Of a DNA stretch of 64,000 bases, positions 25,141-36,898 are shown piece after piece; the stretch's first letter is position 1, and each line of letters opens with the position of its first letter. The notes beneath the pieces are model-generated. The model ran no database searches. It was not told the origin of the DNA and worked only from the letters and a program-made list of their open reading frames with translations. Origin of the DNA: Hypericum androsaemum (taxonomy: Eukaryota > Streptophyta > Magnoliopsida > Malpighiales > Hypericaceae); the NCBI GenBank assembly GCA_963995505.1, contig OZ023187.1:6411176-6475175 (forward strand), read 5' to 3'. A program made the translations under genes and the position numbers.

Positions 25141-25334
25141 TTGGAGATTCCTTTTCTTTTTATTTTCCTTTGGATTTCCTTTGCCTGGCCACCTCATTCC
25201 CAGCTCCCAAGAATCCCACCCATCTCCTCTCCCTCTCTCTCTCTCTCTCTCTCACAAGTTTTAGTGTGTGTTTCCAACTCGAGTACTAAAGAGTAACCCC
25301 ACTTTCCCTTTTTTAAAGTTCGAAATTTAATTTA

Positions 25335-26105
25335 GAAAAAAGTCTACTTTAGTACCTTGTAGTATCGCCCAAAATCACTTTAGTACCCTGTGGTAAAAAA
25401 CTGACCAATCGAGTCATACTTATTCCAATTAACATCAAAAAGGTCCTCGGGCAGCTACCCGGAGCTGCCCGAACGCTGCCCGGACTACGTGGCCAGCCAC
25501 GTCACCAAAACTTGATGACGTGGCGCCACGTGGAGGAGGAGGAGGAGGAGGAGAAGAGGAGGAGGAGGAGGAGGACGAAGTGGAGGAGGAGGAGGAGGAG
25601 GAGGAGGAGGAGGCGGAGGAGGAGGAGGAGGAGGAGGAGGAGGACGAAGTGGAGGAGGAGGAGGAGGACGAGGAGGAGGAGGACGAAGTGGAGGAGGAGG
25701 AGGAGGAGGAGGAGGACGAAGTGGAGGAGGAGGCGGACGAAGAGGAGGAGGAGGAGGACGAAGTGGAGGAGGAGGCGGAGGAGGAGGAGGAGGAGGAGGA
25801 GGAGGAGGACGAGGCGGAGGAGGCGGAGGAGGAGGAGGAGGAGGCGGTGGAGGAGGAGGAGGAGGAGGAGAGGAAGAGAGGGAAGAAGATGGTTGTCCAC
25901 GTGGCGCCACGTCATCAAGTTTTGGTGACGTGGCTGGCCACGTAGTCCGGGCAGCGTTCGGGCGGGTCCGGGCAGCTCTGGGCAGCTGCCCGAGGACCTT
26001 TTTGATGTTAATTGGAATAAGTATGACTCGATTGGTCGATTTTTTACCACAGGGTACTAAAATGATTTTGGGCGATACCACAGGGTACTAAAGTGGACTT
26101 TTCTC
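25335..26105. mobile_element. Foldback DNA transposon with purine-rich core, 9-bp target duplication
   Basis: The left arm (25335-25533) and right arm (25897-26105) are inverted copies of about 200 bp with few mismatches. They flank a 363-bp core made almost only of GGA-type triplets. The termini are GAAAAAAGTCTACTTTAG and its near-perfect complement. The 9-bp sequence TTTAATTTA is repeated at 25326-25334 and 26106-26114. A 9-bp duplication with long inverted repeats points to the Mutator/foldback class (inference). The inner arms are GC-rich and include the palindromic word GTGGCGCCAC. No transposase is encoded. The long Glu-, Arg-, Leu- or Pro-rich open frames across it come from the triplet repeat. 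Confidence 0.93.
25534..25896 (+). repeat. GGA-type purine tract, core of the foldback element
   Basis: About 360 bases of imperfect GGA/GGAGGC triplets with several GACGAAGTGG interruptions, nearly all purine on the plus strand. Such mirror-symmetric homopurine DNA can form intramolecular triplexes or G-quadruplexes (general knowledge; not shown here). Confidence 0.95.
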
Positions 26106-26719
26106 TTTAATTTATATGAAAGCGAACATATTTAACCAATCCAAATATTTAGAGTATTTTCGTATCGAGTTGCAGCCGTGGGTTCCACTTTCCCTATATA
26201 CTCTATCTTACCATTCCTCCTGTTGTTATTACTGATCTGATCAAGCAAGAGTTGCAACTGTTTGGGGTCCCTGTTCAGATCAGGGCTTCAAGTTTGGTTC
26301 TTCAAAGGCTATGAGTTCGGTCTATCCTTGAAGTGCCCAGTTGGCCTTGTTTGTTATTTGTCTTAAAGCAGGTAACTTTCTGCTTTTTCACTGGTTTTTG
26401 TTTAGGCCCTAGAGGAATGGTAGCCTCAAGATGACATCATCTTTAGTTCTAAATTAGTAAATTTGGTTGTTTTAGGATTGTCGGTTTTCTTGATTTGTCG
26501 GTTTCCATGTCCTAAAAGAACTTGCACGTTTACCGTTCATCTGCACATCTAGTTGATTGCTAAATGCTGTATAGGTATATGCATATTTCCTGGGTTTTTT
26601 ATGTTCAGGAGAACATATTTTGTTGAGGCATGATGTAATTAAATGTGGGTTGAATTTTTTTCTCTCCATTATATCTTGGCAGATTTTTGTAATATTCTCC
26701 AGAGTTTCTACACTTGCTT

Positions 26720-27918
26720 AAGGGTGAACATTCGGATAATCCGAATTTTTCATTGTTTAAAATATTCAAAATTATTTTTTCTCGATCCGAATCCGAATAG
26801 TAAATTATTCAAAATATAAAATTTGAAATTATTTCAGATACAGATTCGTATAATCCGAATTATCCAAATTTTAAAAAACTAAACAACTTGTCATCCAAAT
26901 TAGCATTGAAATCTGCTTCAAGTTGCTCTTCTAATCTTGAGCATTGAAATCTAGTGGGAAAAAAATTAAACATCTGTTTCACAGCAGTTAGGAAAAACAA
27001 ATTCAATCAAAAGTTTATGTTCTAATTTATAGTATTAAAGTCTACGAGAAATACCATCCAAATCTTGGGAGCTTGTGGCGAGACTCGGAGTCGCGGCTCG
27101 TGGCGAGGAGATTGAGGTCTGAGAGTCGAGGCGAGAGGGACTAGCAAGATTTTTAGGGTTTGCTTTTAGTTTTTTTTCTTTGATTACATAAGAGGAGGAA
27201 ACGACTACTGAGATACGAAGGGATGGAAAATTGTTTTAATTTTTATCTACTGCAGTGGAAATTAGCATGGTTTTAAAATCTGGCCTGGAGTTACAACCCG
27301 GAATTTCTACCATTTTTCGGGTGGTACGACCAAAACTATTTTTATTTTTAAATATTTTAAATAATATATATACATATATATGTAGGTTAAAATAGACTTA
27401 TTTTTCGTAAAAAAAGAGTAGACTTAATTTTTTATCTCTCTACTCTATAAATCTACTTTTTTATTTATTTATTACTCTATAAACTTGTCAAATCAATTTT
27501 TTTCTCGAAAACCACAGAAAAAAGCCAATTTCGCCCCATTTTTGTACGAACTAGGTTCGACCGATCAGGGTGGACCTCAAAATCAGCCGGTCCGACCGGA
27601 TTTGGTCCGGTTAGTAAAGACCCTGGTCAAAAGCCTAAAAATGATATGCTCTTGTATCTGATTCATGGTCTAACTTGTCGAATCACCGGTCGGACCACAT
27701 TTTTTAAAATCATGAAAATTAGCCCAGCCCAAGTCCATGGATTTGTTTGGTCTAATTTTAATTTTGGCGTTAATATTTCGGATATTCGGATAATCCGAAT
27801 TCATAATTTTGCTATTCGAGTCCGAATCCGAATAAATTTTTTTGGATAATCCGATTCCGAATTCAAAATTATCCGAATCCAAAAAAATTTTGAATATCAG
27901 ATAATATGCTCACCCCTA
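26720..27918. mobile_element. Probable MITE-like DNA element with GGGTGA ends
   Basis: The left end AAGGGTGAACAT and the complement of the right end, AGGGGTGAGCAT, match in 10 of 12 bases. Both ends continue into nearly palindromic ATTCGGATAATCCGAAT words. The interior is AT-rich and non-coding apart from a CCGGTCCGACCGG-containing stretch at 27540-27620. It begins exactly where homology between promoter copies A and B stops. A target duplication was not found, so the ends are approximate and the superfamily (hAT-like?) is uncertain. Confidence 0.5.
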
Positions 27919-29480
27919 GTTCGGGTAATTGGTGGTATAAAAAATATATATGTTCTTTGGAAGGTTGGATTAGGTGGTGCCACTAATAGGGTGTGCAGCA
28001 CCATCCAAGGTGCACTGTGGGTCGTTGGATAGGAGAGAGAACGCTCGTCTAGCTAATCTGACGATGGAGAACAACTGGAGTTGGGATAAAAAGTATGTTG
28101 AATTTTGACCTAAAAAATGCACACCCTCATCCCTCCATCTTCCTCCTCCTCCTTCCTCCGCCCAACTCCTCCCTCCTCTTCTGGCCTTCCTCTCCTCCTT
28201 CTTTCTTCTCCGTCCTTCCGCATGGTTGTTTCTTGTGACATCTTAAATTGCTGAGGACATGTACTTAGAAAGATGGGCCAATTATTTCCAATTGTCAACA
28301 TTTTTCCAAGGTATGTCATCATTTTTTAAAATGTGCCAGCATCTTTCAAAGGCGAAAAATTAAAATTGCACATCATTCTATCTTCTTATGCGCATTTTTC
28401 AAAGGCGTGCCAGCATTTTTCACAACATGTTTTAAATACAATTTCCAAAATTCCTCTCATATAATCTTTCATATTACAAATTTGTCATTTAGCACGCGTG
28501 TCATTTTGTGTAGTTCACTTGGTGCTGTTGGGCCTCAATAACACTACAAATACTCCTTCTATTTTCAAAGTTATCTAATTCTATAGTCTCTATATTGATC
28601 ATTTGATCTTTTATGTATTCTATTTTTATACAAATTAAAAAAAATCAATTTCTAATAGAAAATAAAAAATAAATTTGAATTCATATGAACCATAATTCAT
28701 ATTCAAATTTTCTATTGTATAAATTGAATACGATTCAAATTTTTGACAATTCGAATATATATATATGTTAAAGGGAAAGAGTTCCTAATAAAAAAGCCTA
28801 ATTGGAAGAGAAGAATGTTTCCTAACAAAAAAATTTGGTATGAAAAATGTTGGTAGGGTACACGCCATCCATACTAAATCTTCGCCGATATTTTTGAGGT
28901 ACCCATAGATTTCATGATGCAATCCGTTCAACGATTTTTATTTAGATAGGAAGGGTCAATCGAGTCATCTACAATTTAATTTATCCATTCAATAGGAAAT
29001 AAAAAATAATATCTCTTTTTGAATGGTAAACTAATCATCTCTGGCGAACTTCAAAATAGTGTAAAATGTTCAAATATCCAAGTTTTAAAGAATAGGTAAC
29101 TGTATATGATGTTAACTAATCCGAATTCATATTAATAATTAGAAAATTTTAATTAAATTTGAAATTATTTCATGAGTTGATTTTTAGTATTATTATTGCA
29201 CAAAGTATATATACACACACACGAAGAATTTCATGCACTTGTAATCATAATCACAAAGTAGGAATTTGTAGAGCCATAGAAAATAAAACTTATCTTTTGC
29301 AGGGATGAAGAAGTCCTTTACTTATAAAGGATTCCAAAGAACGCGACTCCAAAGAAGTTTGTCCTAATACATATAGCACCCATATAATTTGTATATTATA
29401 TAACGAAAGCCCAAAAATAAAGCAAAAGAAAAGGACAGAGTGAAGGGCGGTGCCAGTGCATGTGTGTGTGGGAAGTAGTC
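27919..29480. other. AT-rich spacer upstream of the TOL promoter
   Basis: No gene is supported. There is a C/T-rich tract with CCTCC words at 28120-28215. The remainder is AT-rich and looks like decayed repeat sequence. Confidence 0.5.
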
Positions 29481-29651
29481 TGGAGATTCCTTTTCTTTTT
29501 TATTTTCCTTTGGATTTCCTTTGCCTGGTCTGGCCACGTCATTCCCATCTCCCAAGAATCCCACTCCATACTTGCACTTCCTTCACGCCCTCTCCCAAGC
29601 GAATCCTCCCTGGAAGTATTCCTTAGAAGCCCTCACCACCTGACCCATCTG

Positions 29652-29687
<36 letters not shown>

Positions 29688-30784
29688 AGTTTTAGTGTGT
29701 GTTTCCATTCAAGTACTAAAGAGTAACCCCACTTTCCTTTTTTTTAAAGGTTGAAATTTTATTTATATGCAAGTGAACATATTTAACCAATTCAAATACT
29801 CAAAAGTACTTTCGTATGGGTTGCAGCCGTGGTCTCACTAACCCGCTTTCTTTATATACTCTTATCTTAGCATTCCTCCTGTTGTTATTTATTAGTGATC
29901 TGATCAAGCAAGAGGCACCCCACTTCCTTTTAGGTATCTAGCTTGGCTAAAGTTGCAACTATTTGGGGCCCCTGTTTAGATCAGGGCTTCAAGTTTGGTT
30001 CTTTACTTGCTATGAGTTTGGCCTGTTCTTGAAGTGCCCAGTTGGCCTTGTTGGTTATTTGTCTTAAAGCAGGTAACTTTCTGCTTTTTCACTGGTTCTT
30101 GTTTAGGCCCTAGAGGAATGGTAGCCCCAAGATGACATCTTTAGTTCCAAATTAGTAAATTTAGCTTTTTTTTTAGTTGGGGTCTTTTAGGATTGTTGGT
30201 TTTTTCGATTTGTCGAATGCGATAAGAAGATGGGGGCATGGAGGGATTTCCTTTTAATGGTTGTAACTAGGGAGTAATTGGAGAAATGTTGCAGTGGTTG
30301 GGATTTGGAGCTTGTGTTTTTTCCCAGATCCTGCTTATCTGTGAATTTTTGTTGGAGCAATAGCTATTGTTTGTAGTAACATGATTAGGAATGAATTTCG
30401 TGTTTGTTCGTCTTCATTATCGCTCCAAGACCATCATGCTGGCGAAGTGCTGTTTACTTGCGAGACGGGTTTGCATGTCTTAAAAGAACTTGTACGATTT
30501 TTCGAAGGTTAAACGTGCAAGTTCATCTGCACATCTGGTTAATTGCTAACTGCTGTATAGGTATACATATGTTTTGGGTTTTTTATGTTCAGGAGAATAT
30601 ATTTTGTTTGAGGCATGGGGTATAACTAAATGTGGGTTGAGATTTTGTTCTCTCCATTATCTTGGCAGGTTTTTGTAATATTCTCCAGAGTTTCTACAAT
30701 TGCTTTTGGAATTGAATTATGGTGTGTTGATTTTATTACCACTCCTCTTTTGCTTCCTTTTTTCACCTTTTCGTCTTTCTATAG
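29481..30784 (+). promoter_or_regulatory. TOL gene promoter, untranslated first exon and leader intron (copy B)
   Basis: This is the downstream copy of the duplicated segment (homology to about 30705). It holds a CT microsatellite (about 29652-29678), a TATA-like TTTATATACT at 29851-29860, and a probable untranslated exon ending at 30072 with donor GCAG/GTAACTTTC. The leader intron would run 30073-30784 to the acceptor CTTTCTATAG, 12 bases before the ATG at 30797. A leader intron in this position is inferred from splice signals only. Confidence 0.65.
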
Positions 30785-30796
30785 CAATAAAGCGCA

Positions 30797-33700
30797 ATGG
30801 CGACTGAACTGGTGAACTCTGCTACAAGTGAGAAATTGGGTGAAATGGACTGGACAAAGAACATCGAAATCTGTGAAGTCGTTGCACATGATCCCAGGTG
30901 AAACTTCTTGCTGTTATGAGTACCTCTTAGCTTAGGCCATGTTTGATAAAGGATGGGAAGGAAAAAGAGTGTTGAATGAGGGTAAAATTTGGACGAGATT
31001 CAGCCCACTGTCTTTCCTTTTCCGTCCCCATTGCCTTCACCAAACAAAGGGTTAGACTTTGTACTTTCTTAGATTCTCTAGTTCACAGAGCTGCTTGGAG
31101 TGAATTCCTTTTAACTAGTTGGCAGGGGCGAATGCTGCTTAATTTTAAAAGATTTGAAATAACTAACGGGTAGCAGTGCATAGAGAATGAACTTATCACT
31201 GAATGCAGAGGCCACATATCAAATATTCTTAGTACAACCAGTTCCGTCTAAATTATCGTGAAATTCTTGAGTAGATTGGCCAGCTTACTAGGGGTTTTGA
31301 TGAGGTTATCTGTTTAAGGATCTCTGGTTGAGTTCAAGGCTTCACTACTGAAAAACTGAGATGGAAATCACCCACAATCAATCACTTGAACACCTTCGGC
31401 AACTGAAAATACTCTTCAATTTTGATAGAAGAGAAAGGTTCAGGTTTATCATTATCATTGACCTAACAACTCTTGCTATATGGGATATCCAAGAACCTTT
31501 CACCAATAATATCTTTCTTATTATGAACCATAGAGTTCTACCATCTTCTGAATTTTAATTCACATGCTGCATGAGCTATCAATTGATAAAACATATCAAC
31601 TTGTATGTGTGTTCTTTTGCTAAGAATACAGTGCCTTTACGGCTGTTCCTCATCTAATTGGTTGGCGTTTTGCAGATTGGCTAGAGATGTTGTTAAAGCT
31701 ATCAAAAAGCGGTTGACTAGTAAGCATCCAAATGCTCAATTATATGCGGTGCAGGTTGGTTAACATTATTGCTGCATGCACTCCATTTTGTTATATATGG
31801 TTATCCTAGTAGGTTATGCATCTAGATAGCTTTTTGTACGGCAAGCATGCTTTCTTGAAATGGTCTGTCCTCCATGCCGTCATTTCTTCATGCTGATATT
31901 CTGTAGCTTACCATGAACTGACCCTTTTCCTCTTATGCAATCATGCAGTTGTTGGAGATGTTAATGAGCAATATTGGCGAAAATGTTCATAAGCAGGTCA
32001 TAGAAACTGGTGTTCTACCTATACTTGTGAAGATAGTCAAGAGGAAGGTCGAATAGTTATACTACACCTCTATATTTCTGTTCAGTCCTAATTAATTTTT
32101 ATGTTTATCTAGCTTGTACTGAATTTGTGTTATGTTTCCAGTCAGATTTACAAGTGCGAGAGAGGATATTTCTTCTTCTTGATGCTACACAGACATCTGT
32201 TGGCGGAGCTGGTGGAAAGTTTCCTCAGTACTATACTGCTTATTTTGAGCTGGTGGTATGTATACACATACATGCAACTTTCAACTCACTTTCATTGTAG
32301 TCCTTTAGTTTCAATGTTTATTTTTCCTTCAGTTATGAGCTTTTGTTATTGTGTTGTTCTGCCCTTTTCTTATATTTTTTAGACATGTCGTGAAGTAATT
32401 TGGTCTCGTAACTTTCTTTCTCAGAACGCTGGTGTACAGTTTCCTCAAAGATCAAGTGAAGTTGCTTCTCAGGCAAGGGCGATTGCACACAATGAAGAGG
32501 TTGCAGCACCCAGAAATGAAATAGTTGCTCCGCAAACTGAACCCCAGGATGTTCCTGAATCTAGGTACTGTTGCTTTGAGTGTTGATGTTTGGTGCTTGT
32601 TATCCTTGATTTTTATAACTGGAAAATCAACTTTCAAGTCCTCGACAATCTAAGCATGCTAGAGAAAGTGGGAGCTCGTCGTGCAATGAGCCATACTTGT
32701 TTTTTAGCGAGCTTGCTTAACTGTTTTTACTGCTTACGGTGGAAGGAGTCCTAAAATATTTATAGAAGGCAGCCAAACGTTGCAAATGGTTACCATTTTA
32801 ATTTTCCCGAGCAATGCATCTGATTGCCCTTTTCTCTCGCCACTTGAAGGTTTTTTTATCAAGAGTTTGGCTGTCTGAAAGTGGTTTCTTTTATTTCGTC
32901 TTCATTAATGAGTTTACAATTCCCGACCAGTGTCTAGAGGTGACCAATGTTTGTGGCAGTCTAATCACCAGCTGAATTATTCCTGCATTTGTCTGTACTT
33001 GGTGCAGAATTCCCTTTTCCAGATTTTCTAATGGAAAACCTGTTGTTCAATTTCTCCTAGTACCGTTCTTTTTTTGTTTTAAGAGCAGTTGAGTACACAA
33101 AATTGGAATGATCTTCATACCGACTAAAAGCTATGATATTTTGAATTGTGCAATGTTTTGCATTGAATTATATATTTTTCAGTTTTACCATAACCACAAT
33201 TATGTGATGATAATGTCTTATAATCTACTACTTTCCTCTTCCTCTTTCTCAGCATCATCCAAAAGGCTACAAATGCTCTTGAAGTTTTGAGGGAAGTTCT
33301 TGATGCTGTTGATCCTCGAAACCCCGAGGTAGATGGATATATGAAATTGGATGCATGACTTTGGAGTTTGTTTGTACTTCTAATGATGTTAAACCAACAT
33401 CATGGAACCATGACATGTCACGGAAAATTGGTAACTATTATTCGGTTCTTGTGTTGCATTTGGGACTAGATTTTTTTCTTTTGACAAGAAAAGAATCCGT
33501 GCATAGAACACTAAATAGCTGGAAAAAGCCTTTACTACCTCCCGCGTCATGTTTGCTTTGTAATGGTTTATGTTTCATTTCCTGAAAGAGACGCCATTAA
33601 TCTGTGGGTAATTATTTTGCATTCCTGAGATGACTTTCGGATGTTGGAACTTTTTGTTTCCAAATTTCTTGGTACCAATTTGCATTCCTCCTCATGGCTA

Positions 33701-34615
33701 CACCATTCCCTCTCTTTAGGCAGCAAAGGATGAATTCACTCTTGATCTTGTCGAGCAGTGTTCCTTCCAGAAGCAGAGAGTAATGCATCTTGTGATGAGT
33801 TCTCGGTAAGCCAATTTTCTGTCATATAAAGTGGTCTCTGTAGCTGCTCTGCATGTCTGTATGCCACAGCAGGAATCTGGCCGGTTTTTTATCATTTCAC
33901 ATTGTGTATCGGTTCTCTTACTCCCCATCTGTCGGTCTTCTCCAGGAATGAGAAGTTGGTTTCTCAGGCAATCGAGTTAAATGAGCAACTCCAGAGGATT
34001 CTGACAAAGCATGACGCTCTTCTCTCTGGTAGGCCTACACCAGTGGATAGGTTTACAGTCCCAGACCGAGCGACTTCAACTACGAATCACATTGATGTAC
34101 CAGATAGAACATCGCCGGCCATAAATCATATTAATCACGAAGAATCTGGAGAAGAAGAGGAGGATGAGGAGCCTGAGCAGCTCTTCAGAAGGTGCTCTCG
34201 TAAACCTCGCATCTGATTTGCTTTAAAATTGACAAGTCGACGCTTGAAATTGTTTTTTTCTTTACAATGACACTTAAAATTGTTGTAACTAACCAATGTT
34301 ACTCATCCTTGACAACTTGATAGGCTTAGGAAAGGAAAGGCCTGTGCGAGGCCTGAAGACGAAGGGAACTCTCGAGAGAATCGCTTACTTGTCCGACCAC
34401 TTATAAGGCCTCTGTCTTCGACCCGACCGCAGGAACCCAGCACGCAACCAACCGTTGTGATTCCACCTCCGCCTGCGAAGCACATAGAGAGGGAGAGATT
34501 CTTTCAGGAGAAGAAGGTCGATGGCTCCACCGTGGCTGGCCACATGAGGGGTCTCTCGATACACAGTCACAGTGGCGGTAGTTCTCGCAGCGGAAGCACG
34601 GATTTTAGCAACTGA
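30797..34615 (+). CDS. TOL: TOM1-like (TOL) VHS-GAT ubiquitin receptor, 9 coding exons
   Basis: Exons: 30797-30897, 31676-31754, 31949-32047, 32142-32255, 32425-32564, 33253-33328, 33720-33805, 33946-34191, 34324-34615. They join to 1233 bases (410 aa plus TGA), all GT-AG. The first 140 or so residues are a VHS domain (start [20 protein letters not shown]; then [25 protein letters not shown]). Exons 6-8 encode a GAT domain ([29 protein letters not shown]). The C-terminus has an acidic run followed by PEQLFRRLRKGK, typical of plant TOL proteins. TOL proteins bind ubiquitinated membrane cargo and act like ESCRT-0 in endosomal sorting (known for the family). The exact paralogue number cannot be assigned. 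No damage is seen. Confidence 0.94.
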
Positions 34616-35117
34616 CTGCAGTTTGGTTGTGTTTGTTTCTAGTAATGTAGTACACTGGATTACACCTTCCATGTCTGCATTTGGACATGTTTTGTGTAGT
34701 TGTTCTGTTGGCTTGGTCTTGGGTTTGGGGTTTCATAGTGCTCAGTTTCTAACCTGCGACATGCAAATTTTAATATCTAAGGAGAAGCGTTGGGGTTTCA
34801 CAATAGTATTTGTAACATTTTTCTTACAGGTGATGATGGTACGTCTGAACTTCCAGCATGTTTGATGAACTGCAATGTGGTTTTGTCCATTAGTCGAGCA
34901 CCGATTCTCCCATTTGTGTCTTTTACATGTTTGTTGGAATCTAAAATTTTCTCAAGTAAATCAAAATCTTATATTACTTGAATTAACTCGTAATAGTCTT
35001 TTATTCTTAGAAAAAAATTATCATCTAATCACCGATGCTTCTCCTTAGATATCATCGTAATTTTAATCACCTTATATTGTGTGCAATCCAATCTTGCATA
35101 GTACATATATAATATAA
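34616..35117. other. TOL 3' region and spacer
   Basis: Likely 3' untranslated sequence of the TOL gene, then AT-rich DNA up to the Harbinger element. No other feature is seen. Confidence 0.6.
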
Positions 35118-35409
35118 GACCACCCACATCAGCAAACCATCCAAACCAGTTCACGGAATAAATAATTAATTTCTCTCTCATCTACACCCAATCTAACCCA
35201 ATCCAATCCAATTACATATTTTTCTACCCACAGCAGCAAACCAGTTCACAGAATAAACAATTAATTTCTCTCTCATCCACATATTATCTACTATCATTTT
35301 TGGAATACTAAATTAGATAAAAATATTCGAGGTACAAATGGAAGTCAGAAATAATAAATTACGAATACGAAAATTTAAATTACAAATACATAAAATTTAA
35401 ATTACATAA

Positions 35410-36567
35410 TTAATTATCGTTCCCGAACTTTTGCCAAATATGCTCAATTAAATCACTTTTCAGAGCGTTATGAGCTTCTCTATTGCGAAGTTGTTCCCTA
35501 GCAGTCATGTAGGTTGATAGATTTCCGATGCGTTCAGTAGAGAACTGAAAAGGTTCTTCATTGTCCTCTTCATTACAGAATTCGGCCGGATCATGATAAC
35601 GGAGATATGTGTCTCGTTCGTCCTCCACTATCATATTGTGCAATATGATGCAAGCCTTCATAATTCTTCCCATTAACTCCTTGTCCCAAAGAAGACATGG
35701 ACGTCGAATGAAAGCAAAACGAGCCTGTAGAACTCCAAAAGCTCGCTCCACATCTTTTCTAGCAGCCTCTTGATGTTGAGCGAATAACTTGTGTTTTAGG
35801 GTTATCGGAGATGTAATTGACTTGACAAATGCAGCCCATGTAGGATATATCCCATCAGTGAGATAATATGCCATATCATTTTGTCGACCGTTGACAACGT
35901 AACTCACTTTTGGTGCTCGGCCTTCCAAGACATCACTAAAAACAGGAGATCGGTGCAGTACATTAATATCATTGAGAGTACCTGGTGTTCCAAAGAATGC
36001 ATGCCATATCCATAAGTCATATGATGCAACTGCTTCCAGAATAATTGTAGGCTTTCCGCTCCTTCCTGCATATTGCCCAGCCCATGCATTAGGACAATTT
36101 TTCTATTCCCAGTGCATACAGTTAATACTGCCTATCATGCCCGGGAATCCACGTTGTTCTCCGACGTGCAGAAGTCTTGCCAAGGGTACCTGCAGCATTT
36201 ATTCTTTGTTGAAAATATTGGTCATTAGCACTAACCGACTCCACGATGCGAAGGAATAACGATCTTTGCATGCGAAACCTTCTCCGAAAGATCTCAGGTG
36301 AATACGTTGGCCTCTCAACAAAATAGTCATTCAGCAAGCGCTCCTCACCAACTCTTCGTTCTCTGTTGAGATATCGCCTTCGCCTTGAAGGTGGTGGGAC
36401 TCCCTGGGTTAGACTAGGATTGACTACGAAGGCATCCTCGAGTAAGTGATCAATTTGTCGATTTTGTTCACTTCTTCGTGCTTCCCATTCATCAAATTCC
36501 CTGGTGAATGAAGCATTAGAACTTGAATCTGAATCTGATGTATTTTCACTGAGAGACATTTGTGATG
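35410..36567 (-). pseudogene. Broken PIF/Harbinger DDE transposase
   Basis: The N-terminal part (from about 36567 to 36190) encodes the region leading to FRRRFRMQRSLFLRIV. A deletion at about 36190 then shifts the frame and removes the segment before the first catalytic motif. The C-terminal part reads to 35410 with the second acidic block (GTLNDINVL) and the third (DVERAFGVLQARF). In the first catalytic motif the expected Asp is Asn (GSINCMHWE). A TAG at 36103-36105 follows immediately, where the family has Trp. Enzyme activity is therefore excluded for this copy. The start is inferred; upstream in-frame codons run to about 36754 through tandemly repeated DNA. Confidence 0.9.
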
Positions 36568-36649
36568 AGATTTGATTCTCCTGAATAATATTGAAAGGCT
36601 TTTCAGTATAATTAAGTTTGTTATGGTCATAAATATATATAGAATTATA

Positions 36650-36895
36650 GGCGTGGGTTGGATGCCAAAGGTGAAGTGACAAGACAATAGGTACGAGACA
36701 AATTACCATAATTACAGGCGTGGGTTGGATGCCAAAGGTGAAGTGACAAGACAATAGGTACGAGACAAATTACTTAAAATGAAAGACAAATTACATGAAA
36801 TGAAAGACAAATTACATGAAATGAATGACAAATTACATGAAATGAAAGACAAATTACATGAATGGAAGAACAAATTATATGAAATGACAAATTAC
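36650..36895. repeat. Tandem repeats between the two Harbinger genes
   Basis: A 67-bp unit starting GGCGTGGGTTGGATGCC occurs twice (36650 and 36717 onward). About five imperfect copies of a 21-bp unit (GAAAGACAAATTACATGAAAT) follow at about 36781-36895. They lie between the divergent ends of the transposase relic and the Myb-like ORF. Confidence 0.9.
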
Positions 36896-36898
36896 TAA

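Larger units (their letters stand above)
25141..26719 (+). repeat. Upstream copy of a duplicated promoter/leader segment (copy A)
   Basis: With the foldback insertion (25335-26105) removed, this segment aligns with 29481-30705, the promoter, first untranslated exon and part of the leader intron of the TOL gene. Shared landmarks are the start GGAGATTCCTTTTC, a CT microsatellite, AAGAGTAACCCCAC, a TATA-like box (26195-26200), TGATCTGATCAAGCAAGAG and a splice donor GCAG/GTAACTTTCTG at 26371/26372. Copy A lacks about 290 bases of the intron present in copy B and has no coding exon after it. It is either a relic or an alternative upstream promoter. Confidence 0.88.

Noticed and set aside
25485..26081. 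Open frames of 138-198 codons rich in Pro, Leu, Arg or Glu on both strands
   Set aside because: They are translations of the GGA-type triplet tract in all frames; triplet repeats stay open by chance. No start context, no family resemblance.
36776..36895. Considered a CRISPR-like array
   Set aside because: The 21-bp units are directly adjacent with no unique spacers, inside a plant DNA transposon.
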